In this document: positions 1-12,456 of the stretch, piece after piece
Position numbering within the stretch: position 1 is the first letter of the stretch
How the letters are laid out: each line of letters starts with the position of its first letter
Assembly: GCA_026008535.1 (NCBI GenBank)
Contig: BRKX01000018.1
Coordinates: forward strand, 23,072,088 to 23,136,087
Source: Perilla frutescens
Taxonomy: Eukaryota > Streptophyta > Magnoliopsida > Lamiales > Lamiaceae
Length of the DNA stretch: 64,000 bases
Direction: 5' to 3'
Notes under the pieces: generated by a model
What the model was told of the DNA's origin: nothing
The model's input: only the letters and a program-made list of their open reading frames with translations
The model's database searches: none
Made by a program: the position numbers and the translations under genes

Positions 1-1927
1 CTTTTACTGTGGAATGTGACGCCTCGGGTGTAGGACTGGGAGTGGTTTTGATGCAGGAAGGACGCCCAATTGCATATTTTAGTAAGGCCTTAGCTGACCG
101 CAATCTGGCGAAGTCTGCCTACGAGAAGGAGCTGATGGCTATGGTCTTAGCTATCCAACACTGGCGTCCGTACCTAGTTGGCCGTCGTTTTGTGGTTAGA
201 ACCGATCAGCGCAGTCTTCGTCATTTATTGCAGCAACCTTTGACTACACCCGCACAACAAAATTGGGTAAGAAAGTTGCTGGGGTATGATTTTGAGATTG
301 TTTACAAGATGGGGGCCCTTAACTGTGGGGCTGATGCTTTGTCACGGCGCGAGGAAGGAATAGATGAGAGTGAATCATCGGGATCGCTATGTTTTGCTTT
401 GAGTTTGCCAGTTTGGACAGAGGGCAGTCAGATTCAACAAGAGTGTAGGGCTGACCCGACTCTTCGTCATATTTATTCGGCTTTAGAATCTGGTATGGAT
501 CCCGCACCAGCCCACTACTCGATCCTTCACGAGCAATTATTTTATAAAGGACGGGTGGTGATAGCTCGGAAATCGGAATGGACGGTGAAGTTGATTAAAG
601 AGTTTCACTTCACTCCCTCTGGGGGACATGCGGGGGCTTTTCACACTTATAAGCGACTCTCTGCGAGTGTGTATTGGCCGGGTATGATGAGGCAGGTGAT
701 AGAGTACGTGGCCGCCTGTGGAGTTTGCCAGCGCAATAAGTATGAGGCACGGGTACCAGCGGGTTTATTGCAGCCACTTCCTCTTCCAGATCGTGTTTGG
801 GAGGATATTAGTTTAGATTTTATATCCGGGCTGCCCCGATCTGACTCGATGGATTGCATCTTGGTTGTGGTAGATCGCTTCTCTAAATACAGCCATTTCA
901 TTGGGGTGAAACACCCTTTCACAGCACGAACCATTGCTCAAGTATTCGTTCAAGAGATTGTTCGGTTGCATGGAATCCCTAGAAGTATTGTGTCTGATCG
1001 GGATCCAATCTTTCTAAGTTGTTCTGGAAGGAGTTGTTTAAGCTAGCAGGGACTACATTGAAGATGAGTTCAGCGTATCATCCGGAAACTGACGGGCAGA
1101 CTGAGGTGTTGAACCGTTGTTTGGAGACTTATCTCCGTTGTTTCACTTCTGATAGGCCGAAGGGTTGGAGTAAATGGTTGCCGTGGGCTGAATTTTGCTA
1201 TAATTCTAGTTTTCAGTCAAGTGCGGGTGGGACACCATTTGAGGCGGTTTATGGGAGACCTCCACCGGCCATTAGGCAATTTTTGGAGGGGGAGGTACGA
1301 GTGCAGGCTGTGGCAGAAGAGTTGCGCGATCGTGATGAGATTCTTCGTCACTTACGGTTCCATCTGGAGAAAGCACAACATCGGATGGTTGTAGAGGCGA
1401 ATAAACGTCGCCGACATGTGGAATTTCAGGTGGGGGAGTACGTATACTTGAAATTTCGACCATTTCGGCAGCGAACATTGTTCAAGCATAGCAATATGAA
1501 GTTGGCGCCACGCTTCTTTGGGCCGTTTGAGATTGAAGCTCGAGTAGGGGCGGTGGCTTATCGTTTGAAGTTGCCTGAAACATCAAGGATTCATCCGGTG
1601 TTCCATGTTTCCTTGCTAAAGCGTGTGGTGGGGGATCAAGAAGCAGTTGGCGAGTTGCCAAAAGAGTTGAATTCGGAAGCATCTTTGATTATGCCAGAAG
1701 TTGTGTTGCAAGGTAGGAGTGTCAGCCGGGATGGTGGGGAAGTGGAGCAGTTGCTGGTTAAATGGTGTGGTTTTGGGAAGGAAGATGCATCGTGGGTGGA
1801 TGTGGAGGTCTTCAAGAAGCAATTTCCAGATTTCAGCCTTGTGGACAAGGCTGTTCCGACGGAGAAGGCAATTGATAGACGTGATTTATTGGTTTATAGG
1901 CGGAGGCCTAAAGTTGCTGATAGTTAA
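1..1927 (+). pseudogene. Ty3/gypsy chromovirus polyprotein, 3' part, frameshifted
   Basis: The window opens inside the pol region of a chromodomain-bearing Ty3/gypsy element; its 5' part lies outside. In order I see RNase H (ECDASG near 12-30, DALSRR at its end near 340), the integrase zinc finger (paired His, then CGVCQR near 720), the integrase core with the first Asp in LDFISG and the second in SDRDPIF near 1000, then the Glu in GQTEVLN near 1100. Downstream are a GPF-type motif (RFFGPFEIE), the PVFHVSLLK motif and a chromodomain (LLVKWCGFGKEDASWV near 1755-1800). A single frame change at about 1010-1020, between the second Asp and the Glu, splits the integrase into two frames, so no functional enzyme is expected. 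The chromodomain places it with chromoviruses (Tekay, Reina, Galadriel or CRM type not resolved). Confidence 0.93.
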
Positions 1928-3010
1928 AAGTGTTATTTCACTAATAAAGTTGCTGTTTTATTTATTAGGGTTTTGTTGGGTTATTTTGTTTCAATGGACC
2001 GGGTCAACTTAGGCCCGCGAGATTGAGTAGTATTTAGGGTTTGAACTTTAATTATTTCATTATGCTCTGATTAGTATCGCTGGGACAGGCACGATTTGTC
2101 TGTTTGGTTTAGGGTTCTTCTTGGGAGATTCCTATTCATTTGTCTTTGGATTATTGAGTTTTCTGCTACGTTCTATCGTTCTCTAACAGTCAAATAATAT
2201 CATTGTCTGTTGAAATTTACAGTATTGATTAAGAAGAGGTTTAATTACTATACGCATTGTTAATGAAGTTCTCATGATTGATCGTAGTATTAATGATGCA
2301 TGCCAATTTAATTACTATATGCATCTCTCGATCTCCAATGAACTACTACTTCGTGCGTAACACAAGATTTCATCACATAGCTAGCAACCAACACTATCAA
2401 CAATTATGTATAGAATGCATAAAACTCAACTTTATCTTAAATTAAGTAACGAAACGATCACATTTGAATTCTGTTATGAAACAATAGTCAATCTGAATTA
2501 ATATATATACCATATCCCACTTTTACAAATAAATCTGGCAATTACATGAATACTCCTACCGTTTTGTTTTAATTATTATTTTATTTTTTTACCTATTAAT
2601 TAATAATTATATTTATGGACTAATATACACACCCTTCACGTATGACATAAAATTTTATTCACTTATATTTTTCTAAAATAAAATTTGGAATGAGTTTAAA
2701 TTTGAAAGAGTTTGTGAAAATATATAACTAATAAATATTTTGACACAAAATAGAAAAAATTAAAATAACAATCATAATGAACGGGACATTATATATTTGC
2801 TAGATGTTGATAAAAATAAATAAGTTATACCAATCAACCAAGCGCAATCACTAGCTTTTGATTCAACAACTAGACTATACCAATGAATTTTGATTCATCA
2901 TTATAGGTGTTGAGTCAATCGAGGTGCTCTTTTCTTTCTTTCAAATCAATTATAATGGACTCTGCAGGTTCGATGTTCAAAAATAAAATTGGACTTAATT
3001 ATAATTGAAC

Positions 3011-3038
3011 GTGTGTGTGTGTGAGAGAGAGAGAGAGA
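3011..3038. repeat. Compound (GT)n(GA)n microsatellite
   Basis: About six GT units run directly into about eight GA units. It is a simple compound microsatellite in intergenic DNA. Confidence 0.9.
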
Positions 3039-3433
3039 TTACACTTTTAATACAAATGATCACATTATGTTTGTTTGGTTTAATTCAACTCAACTATATA
3101 TAAGTTCTCTTTAATTAATGAATCATTGATTCATTTACATTTCATCACTATTTTGACATTTACATTGGTTGTAACTTAAGCTGTGAGGAAATGACTTCCT
3201 CGGTTCAAATGGAGAATATTTGCTTAAGAAGTTTAGTGAGAATTACCAAGAAATTTATGGTTCTATTTGATTGGCTTAGATCAAATATACAATAATCAAT
3301 ATTAGAAAGCACTTGATTTTTTTTAAGTTAATTTTGTTGTTTCAGTGATTAAAGAGAAACAAAAATATAAATATAATCAATTTCATATTTAATATTAACT
3401 CCTTTTTTTTTTGAGTAAAAACTCCAAATATTG

Positions 3434-3454
3434 AAAATAAATAAATAAATAAAT
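3434..3454. repeat. (AAAT)n microsatellite
   Basis: Five consecutive AAAT-type units lie in AT-rich intergenic DNA. Confidence 0.85.
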
Positions 3455-3690
3455 GAAAAGTATAAAAACTCAACTTTTAACAATAGCAGTGCAAAGACCC
3501 ATTAAAAATATAAAAATATAAGTATACATGTTTCTTAAATAAAATAAATAAATTATAAAACAACAATAACAATAAATATAAAATGATAGAAATTGGAGCT
3601 CACATATACTATAGTCTTTTTATGGAAACATTTTTTTTTACTCACACATCGACTTGTGATATTGAGGAGATTCTAACTTGTGACAAGAAA

Positions 3691-5640
3691 CAGTCTGTGA
3701 TGGAGTGAGAAGTGTTCCTTGTGCCCTTAATTATAAGAGCATCTCTCACAATCAAATTCATTTTATTTTGAGGTATTCACTCCACCCGTCAATTCTTCAT
3801 TCAATCTGCAATTTCCTCCAACTAATACACAAACCTGGTAAATTCACCATCTTTTTTTCATTTTTGTTTCTCAATGCTTTATTTTGTGTGCGTATTTTCT
3901 TTTATGTTTTTCAATTTTTTATTTTGTGTGTGTCAATTTCACCTTTGAATGTTCTGCTACGGCGCCGTTTTTCCTTTCGGTAACAAACTTCTGAGTTACG
4001 AAGTACTATGTATTTAGTGCAAAATTATATGTGCGTTAACTGTTTCATAAAATGCCTGTGTAAAAAATACATGGGATGTCGTTAAAATTGAATCATTTAG
4101 GAGTTGAGTGCAATTAGTTAGGTTGGCTAAAGTATTATTGCATTCGTCTTTTTTGAGGTTGTGGGAATGTCAATAATCTAGTTGATTGGTGCATAAATTC
4201 ACTTTATATTGGTCTCGTTTAGATTAATTTCTGGGGAAGCATCCCGCCAATTTGAGCAAAAAATATTTTCTTTTGAGTATGCAAGTGTAATATAAGAAGT
4301 TTTCAACAAATAGAATACATTCTGGAACGGCTTTTAATATTGTAAATGACATGAGATTACAGAAGAAATAAATTTTTAAACAATTTAGAGTAACATCATT
4401 TAATATCTTTGAGCACTTGAAGTCTACTGCTGCAGGAACGAATCTTTGAGCACTTGAAGCACTATACGCAATCAAGATCATGTTGTCACAACGTGGAATA
4501 TCTAATTGGGCAACGCAGAATCAGATTATATAGTAAAGCAGAAAATTACTCTCTCGTCACTGTGGGACTACTGATTATTTTATAAACCATCTAACCATGT
4601 TATAGACGATAAAGTCTCTTCAGTAATAATGAGCACTATAATGTCCTAATATGGCACGGACTTTGTTAAGAAAATTATGAGCCTAATATTACAGACAATT
4701 GTATATGTCATTGTAATTTGACTCTTGTTAGTTGTTATTGCTTAGTTGCTTGGAGCCATCTTCTCCTTCCTTATAATTTTCTTTCAGTAGTCATTGACTT
4801 TGTTGGCTTTAGCAGAGGCTCGAGTGGGCCTTCCGGTTGCCATAATGAAGCGTGTGCTACAAATCCAAGTTTTGGAGATCTCCATGAAAAAAAGTCTTGG
4901 TTTGCACATAAACCATACCAAGTTCCCTGGCATGCTTGCATTTTTGTATTTTTGTATTTCTAGTTTTCTAATTTATGATTCTGTGGGTTGTGCTTCTTGA
5001 ATATGGTAAAATAAACTTCATAACATTTTGGTGTTGTGTTGGCCATGTAAACTTTAAGAATTTAAAAGATTTTAATGTTGCAGTATTTAGGGAACAAATA
5101 TATTAGGCTTGTACTGTGAGCTTTTCACACGTGTTCCTCTAATCTAATTGACATTCTCATTTTACAAATTACTGAATAAGTGCCTTCTTTTAGCGTGTAG
5201 GCCACTTAATCCCACTGTATCCCATGAACTCTATCTATACCCGTGTTTGTTCGAGAAGGGACAGAGACAGCTATGCTAGCAAGATCTTAGAAAATAATTT
5301 CTTGATATACCTGAGGTTAGGGGAGATTTTTAGGAACATAGAAACTTCCATTGTAAGTATTTACATAAGCTGGTGCATGTGCAGGTATCTTAATGTCATC
5401 TTTCTACTATTAGTTTCCTCAAGGAAAAGTCTTTTTCTTATCATTTTTTCCACTTCACTAAGTAAAATATTAACTTTCACATGCACCAGCCTCTTTAATT
5501 GAAGAGGTCATTCTTTTAATTCTTTTCACTTATTTCCCCAACAAGTGACAATAATTACAACTTTGTGAAATTAAATTTCTTCAATACATACTGTTGTTCA
5601 TGCATACTAATTATTGACTTGCAAACTTGATCCGTGATTT
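3691..5640. other. Gene-poor stretch, possible leader of the L6 pseudogene
   Basis: No protein is recognisable here. The pyrimidine-rich segment near 3740-3845 followed by GTAAATTC could be an untranslated exon and donor belonging to the L6-like sequence that follows at 5644, because plant genes of that family can have 5' UTR introns. A short segment at 4794-4950 looks weakly coding but I cannot assign it. A 13-base inverted repeat (5369-5381 with 5478-5490) also lies here. Confidence 0.4.
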
Positions 5641-5643
5641 CAG

Positions 5644-5808
5644 GTGATTGATATAATTTAATATGGAAGTTAAATTCTTCCACTTTCTTAAAATAGTCGG
5701 GGTTGGTTTCAAAGCCAGAGCAGAGCTGAAGGCCATCTCTTGTACCTAAAACTTGGTTATAGCCATGAGGTCGAATTGGCTGTGCATCCTGCTATTGGTG
5801 TATATATG
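5644..5808 (+). pseudogene. Mitochondrial-type ribosomal protein L6, truncated and frameshifted
   Basis: A TTTCAG acceptor ends at 5643 and an ATG follows at 5663. The translation starts with MEVKFFHFLKIVGVGFKARA, then, after a one-base frame change near 5725, continues as LLYLKLGYSHEVELAV. This matches the N-terminal half of the roughly 100-residue nuclear-encoded L6 protein of plant mitochondrial ribosomes, a large-subunit component. Homology stops near 5806, about 35 bases before the end of LTR A at 5841, so the second half is missing. The frame change and truncation make it a pseudogene or an interrupted copy. Identification is from memory of the family and is strong over about 45 residues. 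Confidence 0.85.
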
Positions 5809-5840
5809 ATGATGTATTTTATACCTCAAACTATAGATCA

Positions 5841-7314
5841 TGCCAAGTGCAAGTGTACACGAATGTAGCAAGCAATGAGACGAGTCGAACCACAAGGAAT
5901 ATGAGTTATAATCTTAACAATGCAAGTAATATTGGCTCAAGTTACATTCACTATTTAAACAAACATCATTTCTTTAGAAAATGTTTTGTTCCAAAACCAA
6001 CAACAAATCACAAGTTGCACTCTTGAATGTAGAATATCAAACACTTCAAATGAAAGATTTAAAAGGTAATAAAAAGAAGGGGTTCTGGGGTGCTAGATCC
6101 TTGGTCAAGGTATTCTCAAAACCATATGAATCACATATATCTCCTCTCTTCAATCATGATTTGGGCAAAAGATCATCTAGGCATTTTCTCAAACACATAG
6201 CATACAAGCAAGTGCAAACCTCACTATCTCTAGTAAATAATTCACTCAAGCCTTCCAAGGTCCCAAATCACCATTGACAAGCCTAATACTCATACCTATC
6301 TCAAAATACAAGTAAAAGGTCTCATTTGATCAAATACACATACATAATGAGCAAACCTAATCACATATTAAGTAACACATGAATCTAAATGGAGGCCACC
6401 CACATACATTCACCACTCAACACATTGATCCATAAGATTTAAAAAGGGAAAGGTACATTCATCATACATTCATCTCAAACACCCATCATCAAAGGATCCA
6501 ACACCCCAAAACCTAAATAGATTAGCTACTCACGCTTTTGAGATTAAAATCACAAAACTTGTGAATAAACATAGGTAGAGATTAGATTAAACCAATAGGA
6601 TGTACAAAAAGTATCCACAATGACCCTTCACTACAATTTCAACTTCAAGAACAATATCCACCAACCCCTTCTCCTCCTTTTTCTCCTTAACTATCTATAC
6701 TTTTTACAATGTGAGAAAAGTTTTTAAAGGGAAATAGGAATTGCTATTTTCTTCACCAAGTTCTCCCTATATCCCTTCCCTCTTACTTAGGTTTAAAAAT
6801 CCTGTCCAAGAATAATTGAGGGAAGGAGATTGGATAAGGTCCGCAAAACAGAGCACTAGGGTGCGACACGGGCTCGGTCGCGCCCTTACTCGCACTGTAG
6901 GTCGCGCCAAGTGAACGGTAGAAACACTTGCGGATGCTATCAGGGCAGTCGCGCCACCGGTCGAGCTGTAGATCGTGCCACATAACATGTGGAATGGGCC
7001 GCGGGTGCGAGCGGGCTCGGTCGCACCTCAGTTGTACTGTTGGTGCGACCGGACTTGCACCCATGCTCGTGCTGTGGGTCACGCATGCGGTTCTGGACAC
7101 ACGGCTTCAGGCCCGGGTCACTTAGGTCGCGCCCTTACTCGGGCTGTGGCTCGCGCCCGCACCTCGATGTCTTGGTTTTCTTCTTTATCACACCTGAAAT
7201 TTGTACTTGGATTAAATATGGGTTTGGACATCAAAAATATACAATTGGTTTATAAAATGGTATTGAAATAGCCCTAAGTTGCAGTCAAAAGAAGCAGAAA
7301 AATCCCGATTATCA
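5841..7314 (-). repeat. LTR A, 3' LTR of an Athila-like element
   Basis: Read on the minus strand, the segment begins TGATAATCGGG directly after a polypurine tract and ends ACACTTGCACTTGGCA, giving TG...CA ends and a length of about 1.47 kb. The part at 6840-7180 is GC-rich with repeated GCGCGACC/GGTCGCGC motifs, as in the U3 of other LTRs in this window. It lies 3' of the broken ATHILA ORF1 in the same orientation, so it fits as its 3' LTR. Five bases beyond the LTR end (GATCA, 5836-5840) have no partner that I can find. The short Arg-rich reading frames inside it are composition artefacts. Confidence 0.75.
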
Positions 7315-7332
7315 ACTCCCCCAAACTTAAGT
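7315..7332 (-). promoter_or_regulatory. Polypurine tract of the Athila-like element
   Basis: The minus strand reads ACTTAAGTTTGGGGGAGT immediately before the TG of LTR A. Position and composition are those of the plus-strand primer of Ty3/gypsy elements. Confidence 0.8.
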
Positions 7333-8765
7333 TTTTGTTTTTCCTCGAACAAGATTGCAAAGAAAAGAGAACAAGAGAGATCAAGATCAAGAGTGCCTCA
7401 GAAGAAGAACAAAAAGCATGCGATCATACATAAGGATATGAATCTTTGATACACAAGAAATGAAAATGTAAAAACACGGCTTTCCCTTGCTTTAAGTAAT
7501 ATCAACACTCAACTCAACCTCTCAAGGAGAAAAGGGATGTGTATACGCTTGACATCAAAAAATGCTAGTATACTACCATATGCTTGCAAAATAACTCATC
7601 TCTTTCCATAAGTGTGCTCAAAATAAGGATCACATAGGTCTTAAGGGTTGCAACGTTAGGCTTTTTGGACGGGGTAGGAAAAATATAGGTTAAAGTGACT
7701 TCAAAATCAATCACTGTAACCTATTTTGTATTTCAAGACAAGAAAAACTATTTCAAGTTTTCTTCTACCCTACACATTGCTTGGGAATTGAAATGGATTT
7801 AGGACTTCTATAGCCAACAAAACACTAATGCTCCTCTATTTATTTTGATTTTCATGATTGTTCTTTGACAATTTACAATTTATTTATCTTTCAAATTGTG
7901 AGGCTCACAAAATGCATATGATCAAAAAGGGCTATTCAACAAAATAAATTTGTGTTCAATCCACAATTAACTCCCATTTTTTCTTTTATCTTCAAGCTTA
8001 CTTGATTCCCAAATTCCTTCTACCCTTGGTTTCAAATAAAATCAATAACTAGCACAAAGGGGCTAACAACAGTTGTATTTGTAGAAAAAAAATTTAGGCA
8101 CAAACTTTACAAATAATGCCTTAGGTCATTTTCATGTTCTAAGCACAACTTGTAAAATCAAGAGAGTTCATAGGGAAAGTTCTAGAGATACCAAAATTAT
8201 TGATGAATCACATATGAAAAACAAGATCAAGGCTCAATTCTCACGAGATGGTTACAAGCTAAACCAATATTTCCACAATCCAAATCAAGTGTATATCAAC
8301 TCATATTCTTATGCATGCACTTATTTTTACCAAAGACAACATCATAGGCAAGTCAAGATTTCCCAAAAGTGAGCATGACAAACATTAAGTCCATAAGCAA
8401 TAAAGGGGTTGAAACACGAGATCAAGGCTAAACCTGCTTGATATCAAGGCTATTACCTACCATTAAACCAATCATACATATTAAAAAAAATAAATACAAA
8501 AGCTATAAAATATCAGAAAACCCATGCAATCATTACTTATCCAAACTCAAGTAGCAAATCCCAACAATACGTAAATAAATAAAAGCATCCAAACAACTAA
8601 GTTTTAACAATTCTAAATGAAAAGCGTCTAAAATGATAGTTCTAAAATCAAAATAGATCAATGATACACACAATGTTCACCCCCTCCCTCAAACTTATTC
8701 AATACCGAAGTAAGAATAAGTTTAGGGGGACAGGTTAGTGGTATCATTGATCAACTAACACAGCC
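7333..8765 (-). other. Noncoding 3' internal region of the Athila-like element
   Basis: This 1.4-kb stretch between the end of ORF1 and the polypurine tract has no reading frame of note. On the minus strand near 8680-8710 there is a second purine run (AAGTTTGAGGGAGGGGG), resembling a duplicated polypurine motif as in the full-length Athila element at 32615-41763. Confidence 0.5.
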
Positions 8766-10463
8766 TCAAGCATCAGCATGTGGGGATGGGCGTGGGTGGG
8801 GATTCTGCTGATTTGGGAACTGAAATGGCCCCGGGTATGGATACGGGTACTGCTGGAAGGGCGGGAACTGTGGTGTGAAGGGCTGCGGAGGATTATGAGA
8901 TGAAGAGCCGATGCCACCCCACTGTCTCATCATGGTGGCAATGTCGGAGATATCTGATCTCAAATGGGAGAAATCTCCTTGCAGATTTGCATAGTTGCTC
9001 TGCAGCCCTTGGAAGTCCGTCCTCATGCCGGTGAACTGGCCATCAATGTGCATCTGTAGGCTCGTGAATTGGGAATCGAAGTCCGCCCACATGTCGTTGA
9101 ATCGGTTGTCGATATTTTCCCGTATGTTCACAAGACGTGTATCCAAATCCGTCCGCATATCCGTGAACTGAGTAAAAACATTCTCTTGAAAGTTAGTAAA
9201 ATTTTGATTCATGTTCATCATCATACCTTCAAGAGATTCCAGTCGCTCATCCCCCACGTCTCCTCGGTTCGGTCTCTACCCACGGGGTGCTCTAAGCTGC
9301 GCATTTTCTCTCTGGAGATGCACGCCCATGGGTGCCGGAGCAATCATTAAACCATTATGCTCCGGGGTGTTCATCATCCAATTTCTTTGATCCTCAAAGT
9401 TCGTGATTGAGGTGAGCGCAGGATTTGAAAGTGGGAATTTTCTGCCATCCTTCATTTAAAACTCAATCGGGGTGGCATTGGGGCTGGTCATCCGGACATT
9501 ACGTAGATGTGCCAAGTTGAGGGCTAGCAGTCCGGAAAGTGGCTCATAGTTGGACAAATCGATGTCCAAAGCCAGGGCAATGGGGGTAATCATGCCTCCA
9601 ATGGCTATGGTACCCTTGCTGGGCTGCACCTGCCTCTTGCATTGGTCCAGAAGAAAGGCACCAAAATCCACACAAATTGCTTGGAGCATACTCCACAACA
9701 TGTATAGCTTATCCTTCCGTAGTCCGCTGTTTTCATGTCGAGCCAGGACAGTGGAGGAAATAATTCTGTGGAGGTAGCGGAAGACTGGATTCTGGATCTG
9801 AGAAGCCTGGGCCAACCCCAAGTCATACTTCACCATCCTCTCATCTGGATCAAGAATCAATCTCCAGAACGGCTTAGTTCTGTAGTTGAAGTAGCCATTC
9901 ATTAGAGTCTGAAAGATTTGATTAAGTTGGGCTGTTGTGAGCTCACGGTCTTGGTTTCCCAATCTGAAAGTGCATCCAATCGGCCCTCTACTTAGGAGTC
10001 TGTAGACGTAGAGTGACGAGAGGAACTCTTTTACAAGTACAGGATATGTGAGCCACCTTCCTTGCATAGCATTGGTCCACCTAATGCGCGTAAACATTCT
10101 CCAAACATCATCATGGATCCCTATGGCTTGGGTGGCCGAGTCGCACGAGTACTTGGTCGGCACAATATTGAAGGCGGTGGACAACTTTAACCAACTGTCT
10201 CGCTCATCCTCTGTGCGAAAGAAAACACCCGCTCTAGCGGGGTCATTCACTCCCCTATCTGGGAACTCAGGTAACTCCATCTCAGGCTGCGCATACTCAT
10301 CTTCTCCTTCTTCCTCTTGGCCTTCATCCTCTTGTTCTTCTTCGTCTTATTCATCTTCTTCTTCTTCTTCTTCGGCTTCTGAGAGATCAACACTTTATTC
10401 CTCTTCTTCTGATTCTTCAACCACGTATCTCCTAGAACCTTGTCCTCTGCTTGGTCTTGCCAT
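8766..10463 (-). pseudogene. ATHILA ORF1-family protein, complete length with four in-frame stops
   Basis: From ATG at 10463 to the stop at 8766 one frame runs about 565 codons, broken by stops at 10397-10395, 10349-10347, 9458-9456 and 9278-9276. The N-terminus starts MARPSRGQGSRR and becomes very acidic. The middle has the pattern of the ATHILA ORF-1 family (Pfam 03078): a VKEFLSSLYVYR-like segment, a FRLGNQDREL segment, then a FWRLI and NPVFRYLHR segment and GTIAIGGMITPIAL. The C-terminal 160 residues are a predicted coiled coil (repeated FTDMRTDLDTRL-type heptads) ending in a Pro/Phe/Tyr-rich tail. The function of ORF1 in Athila elements is not established. No gag or pol remains between it and LTR B, so the element has lost its enzymatic genes. 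Confidence 0.82.
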
Positions 10464-10861
10464 TCTTAAAATATGATTTCTTTAAAAAGCACAAGACCTT
10501 GCAAAGGATAAAAATAACAAAAAGTAAGGGTCCATTTGTAAACAACAAACCAAAACAACATATAGAATTTTAGCCCATTCATAGCAAAATATAACAAAAC
10601 TATTTACAACTTGCAGGCCTTAGCATAATCTTAATCAAAAGCAAAAAGCATTTCCAAAATAGGCACTACAATCTTCAAAATGGATTATAAAAACAGGGTC
10701 GGGGTTGTACATAACTACCCCCAATTCACAACAAAAGCCAACTACATTTGGCATCACGGAGCTAGAGCAACAACAACATCAAGCAAAGTCCCAACAATAG
10801 TATTTCATATCATTTTTCACCAATTTAATCCATGATCGAATATTTATTTCAACTACAAAAT
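10464..10861. other. AT-rich gap between ORF1 and LTR B
   Basis: There is no coding signal here. If LTR B were the 5' LTR of the ORF1 element, a primer-binding site would be expected near 10850 on the minus strand. None is recognisable, so the join is probably a deletion or nested-insertion scar. Confidence 0.5.
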
Positions 10862-12215
10862 TGCCGCAAGTGAATGGTGCAATTATAGCTAGTAAACTGA
10901 GCAAGGATATCGTATCCACAGGGATTAGACAAAATAACTCTAAGTACTATGACATAAATTAATATCTACTATCTAGACGAACCAATTAAAATGAGTTTGT
11001 GATTTTAAACTAATAATTAAAAATGCAATCTTAAACTAAAAGCTAAACAATCGAAATAACAAATGAAAAGGTTTCAGAATTAAAGAGGAATTCTAAGGCT
11101 TCGATTTCATTAACCCTCATACACAATTAAATCACAACTTAAATGTTCGTCACGACTCAAGTTCAATTAGGACAATCACCAAAATAAATTAAGCCTTCTC
11201 TCGAAGTGAATAATTCGTGGATTACAATCTATAATTAACGTCTCCGTTCAATTACTAAATTGTAACTCCTAAAAGCTCTACAGATTTAATGTCCTCACTC
11301 ATAATCTCAATTCTCTCGAACTTATCGATTAAAAATGTTAATTGCTACTTAAGCTTGCATAGAAACTCATCTCTTGAATTATGAATCTAAGCACATATAT
11401 CATCCAATTAATGGCCAGTTAATCAGAAGTATTAAACACAAGATTAATTAAAATAAAATAGGGTCTGAACATTAAAGAAGTAAATCAATCGTGTATGATA
11501 GTTAACTACTATCCAAATGTTTTAGCTACTCATAATTAAATAAATAACTAAACAAGTTCAGGAGAAAAACATCGTTCAATGAAAATAAATCTAAAATAAA
11601 ACCCGTGGAGAAATTTCATCTTCAATCTTCAATGAATCGTGTCTCTTTATCTTGTCCTTCTTTGCTCTTGTCTCACGTGCTCTTCTCTCTTGCTTAGGGT
11701 AAAAATCGGTGCAAAATTCGTCCAACATTAAGCCTTAAATAGCCGAGAGGAATCCCGACTTGATTATGAAACACAATGAACGGAACAAGGCAAGAAAGAT
11801 GCATCCCGCACTGAGGCGCGGCCGTGCCAACATGAGCCACCAAGGCACGGCCGTGCCTCCCTCAACTTTGCTTTTCTAATTCAACAACACGCACGACCGT
11901 GCGGTCTTGGCACAGACACGCACAGCCCGTGCTAACATCTCTAGCTGATTTTTTACACTTTATGCACGATTTAGCACGGCCGTGCCACCTTGATTCACCA
12001 AGGCATGGCCGTGCACTTCTTTTGGAGCCCTCTTCGGTCCGTTTCTCGGTCCGTTGATCTTCTACTTCACTCTTAGGCTTCCAAACATTCACTTTTCAGC
12101 ACCAAAACATCAAGAACTCAACAAACTCAAGGAGAAGGACATTAGTTATAACTCAATAACTAAATACCCTAATTTACATGATTTACTACTAATAATGCAT
12201 CAATAAACAACCATA
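10862..12215 (-). repeat. LTR B, Athila/gypsy-type LTR with CACGGCCGTG palindromes
   Basis: On the minus strand the 3' end reads CCCTGTGGATACGATATCC and finishes in CACTTGCGGCA, a typical end for LTRs of this group. The 5' border near 12215 is a best guess (TGATGAAC or TGTTTTAC). The U3 part (11810-12030) holds several GCACGGCCGTGC-like palindromes, the longest perfect one being AGGCACGGCCGTGCCT at 11843-11858. A TATTTAAGG box on the minus strand near 11740 follows them. It differs from LTR A and lacks a recognisable primer-binding site downstream, so it may be a solo LTR. Confidence 0.65.
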
Positions 12216-12456
12216 AATCCATGTAAAACATGAGTTCATCAATCCACACTTCCAAATTTCTCATTTTCATCCATACAAAACCACATATGTACATTGTCAC
12301 CCTTCATATAACTTGCATAATTCACCAACATGAGTCAATAAACTATAGTATGCAAAGAATGAAAGAACAAAGTAAAGAAATGGAAAGAAATATCCTAAAT
12401 TTACTAAGCTCCAGTTCTCAATCAACAAGAATTCATGAACTAACACCTCCAACTAA
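12216..12456. other. Unassigned AT-rich sequence
   Basis: This short stretch lies between LTR B and the acidic ORF fragment. Its reading frame at 12230-12484 looks compositionally random, and I see no gene. Confidence 0.4.

Larger units (their letters stand above)
1928..3690. other. AT-rich stretch without a gene
   Basis: This stretch follows the chromovirus stop. The first 200-250 bases may belong to its 3' untranslated or LTR sequence, but I find no TG...CA LTR border and no convincing polypurine tract. The rest is AT-rich with short simple repeats and no coding signal. Confidence 0.6.

Noticed and set aside
5369..5490. 13-base inverted repeat as a microRNA precursor.
   Set aside because: Pairing does not extend beyond 13 bases and the loop is about 96 AU-rich bases; no known miRNA recognised.
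6767..7271. Several overlapping Arg- and Ala-rich reading frames on both strands.
   Set aside because: They lie in the GC-rich repeat part of LTR A, overlap in all frames and show no domain; composition artefacts.
10048..10476. Ser-rich 142-residue plus-strand frame.
   Set aside because: It is the reverse of the acidic N-terminus of the minus-strand ORF1 (GAA/GAG codons read as TCT/TTC).
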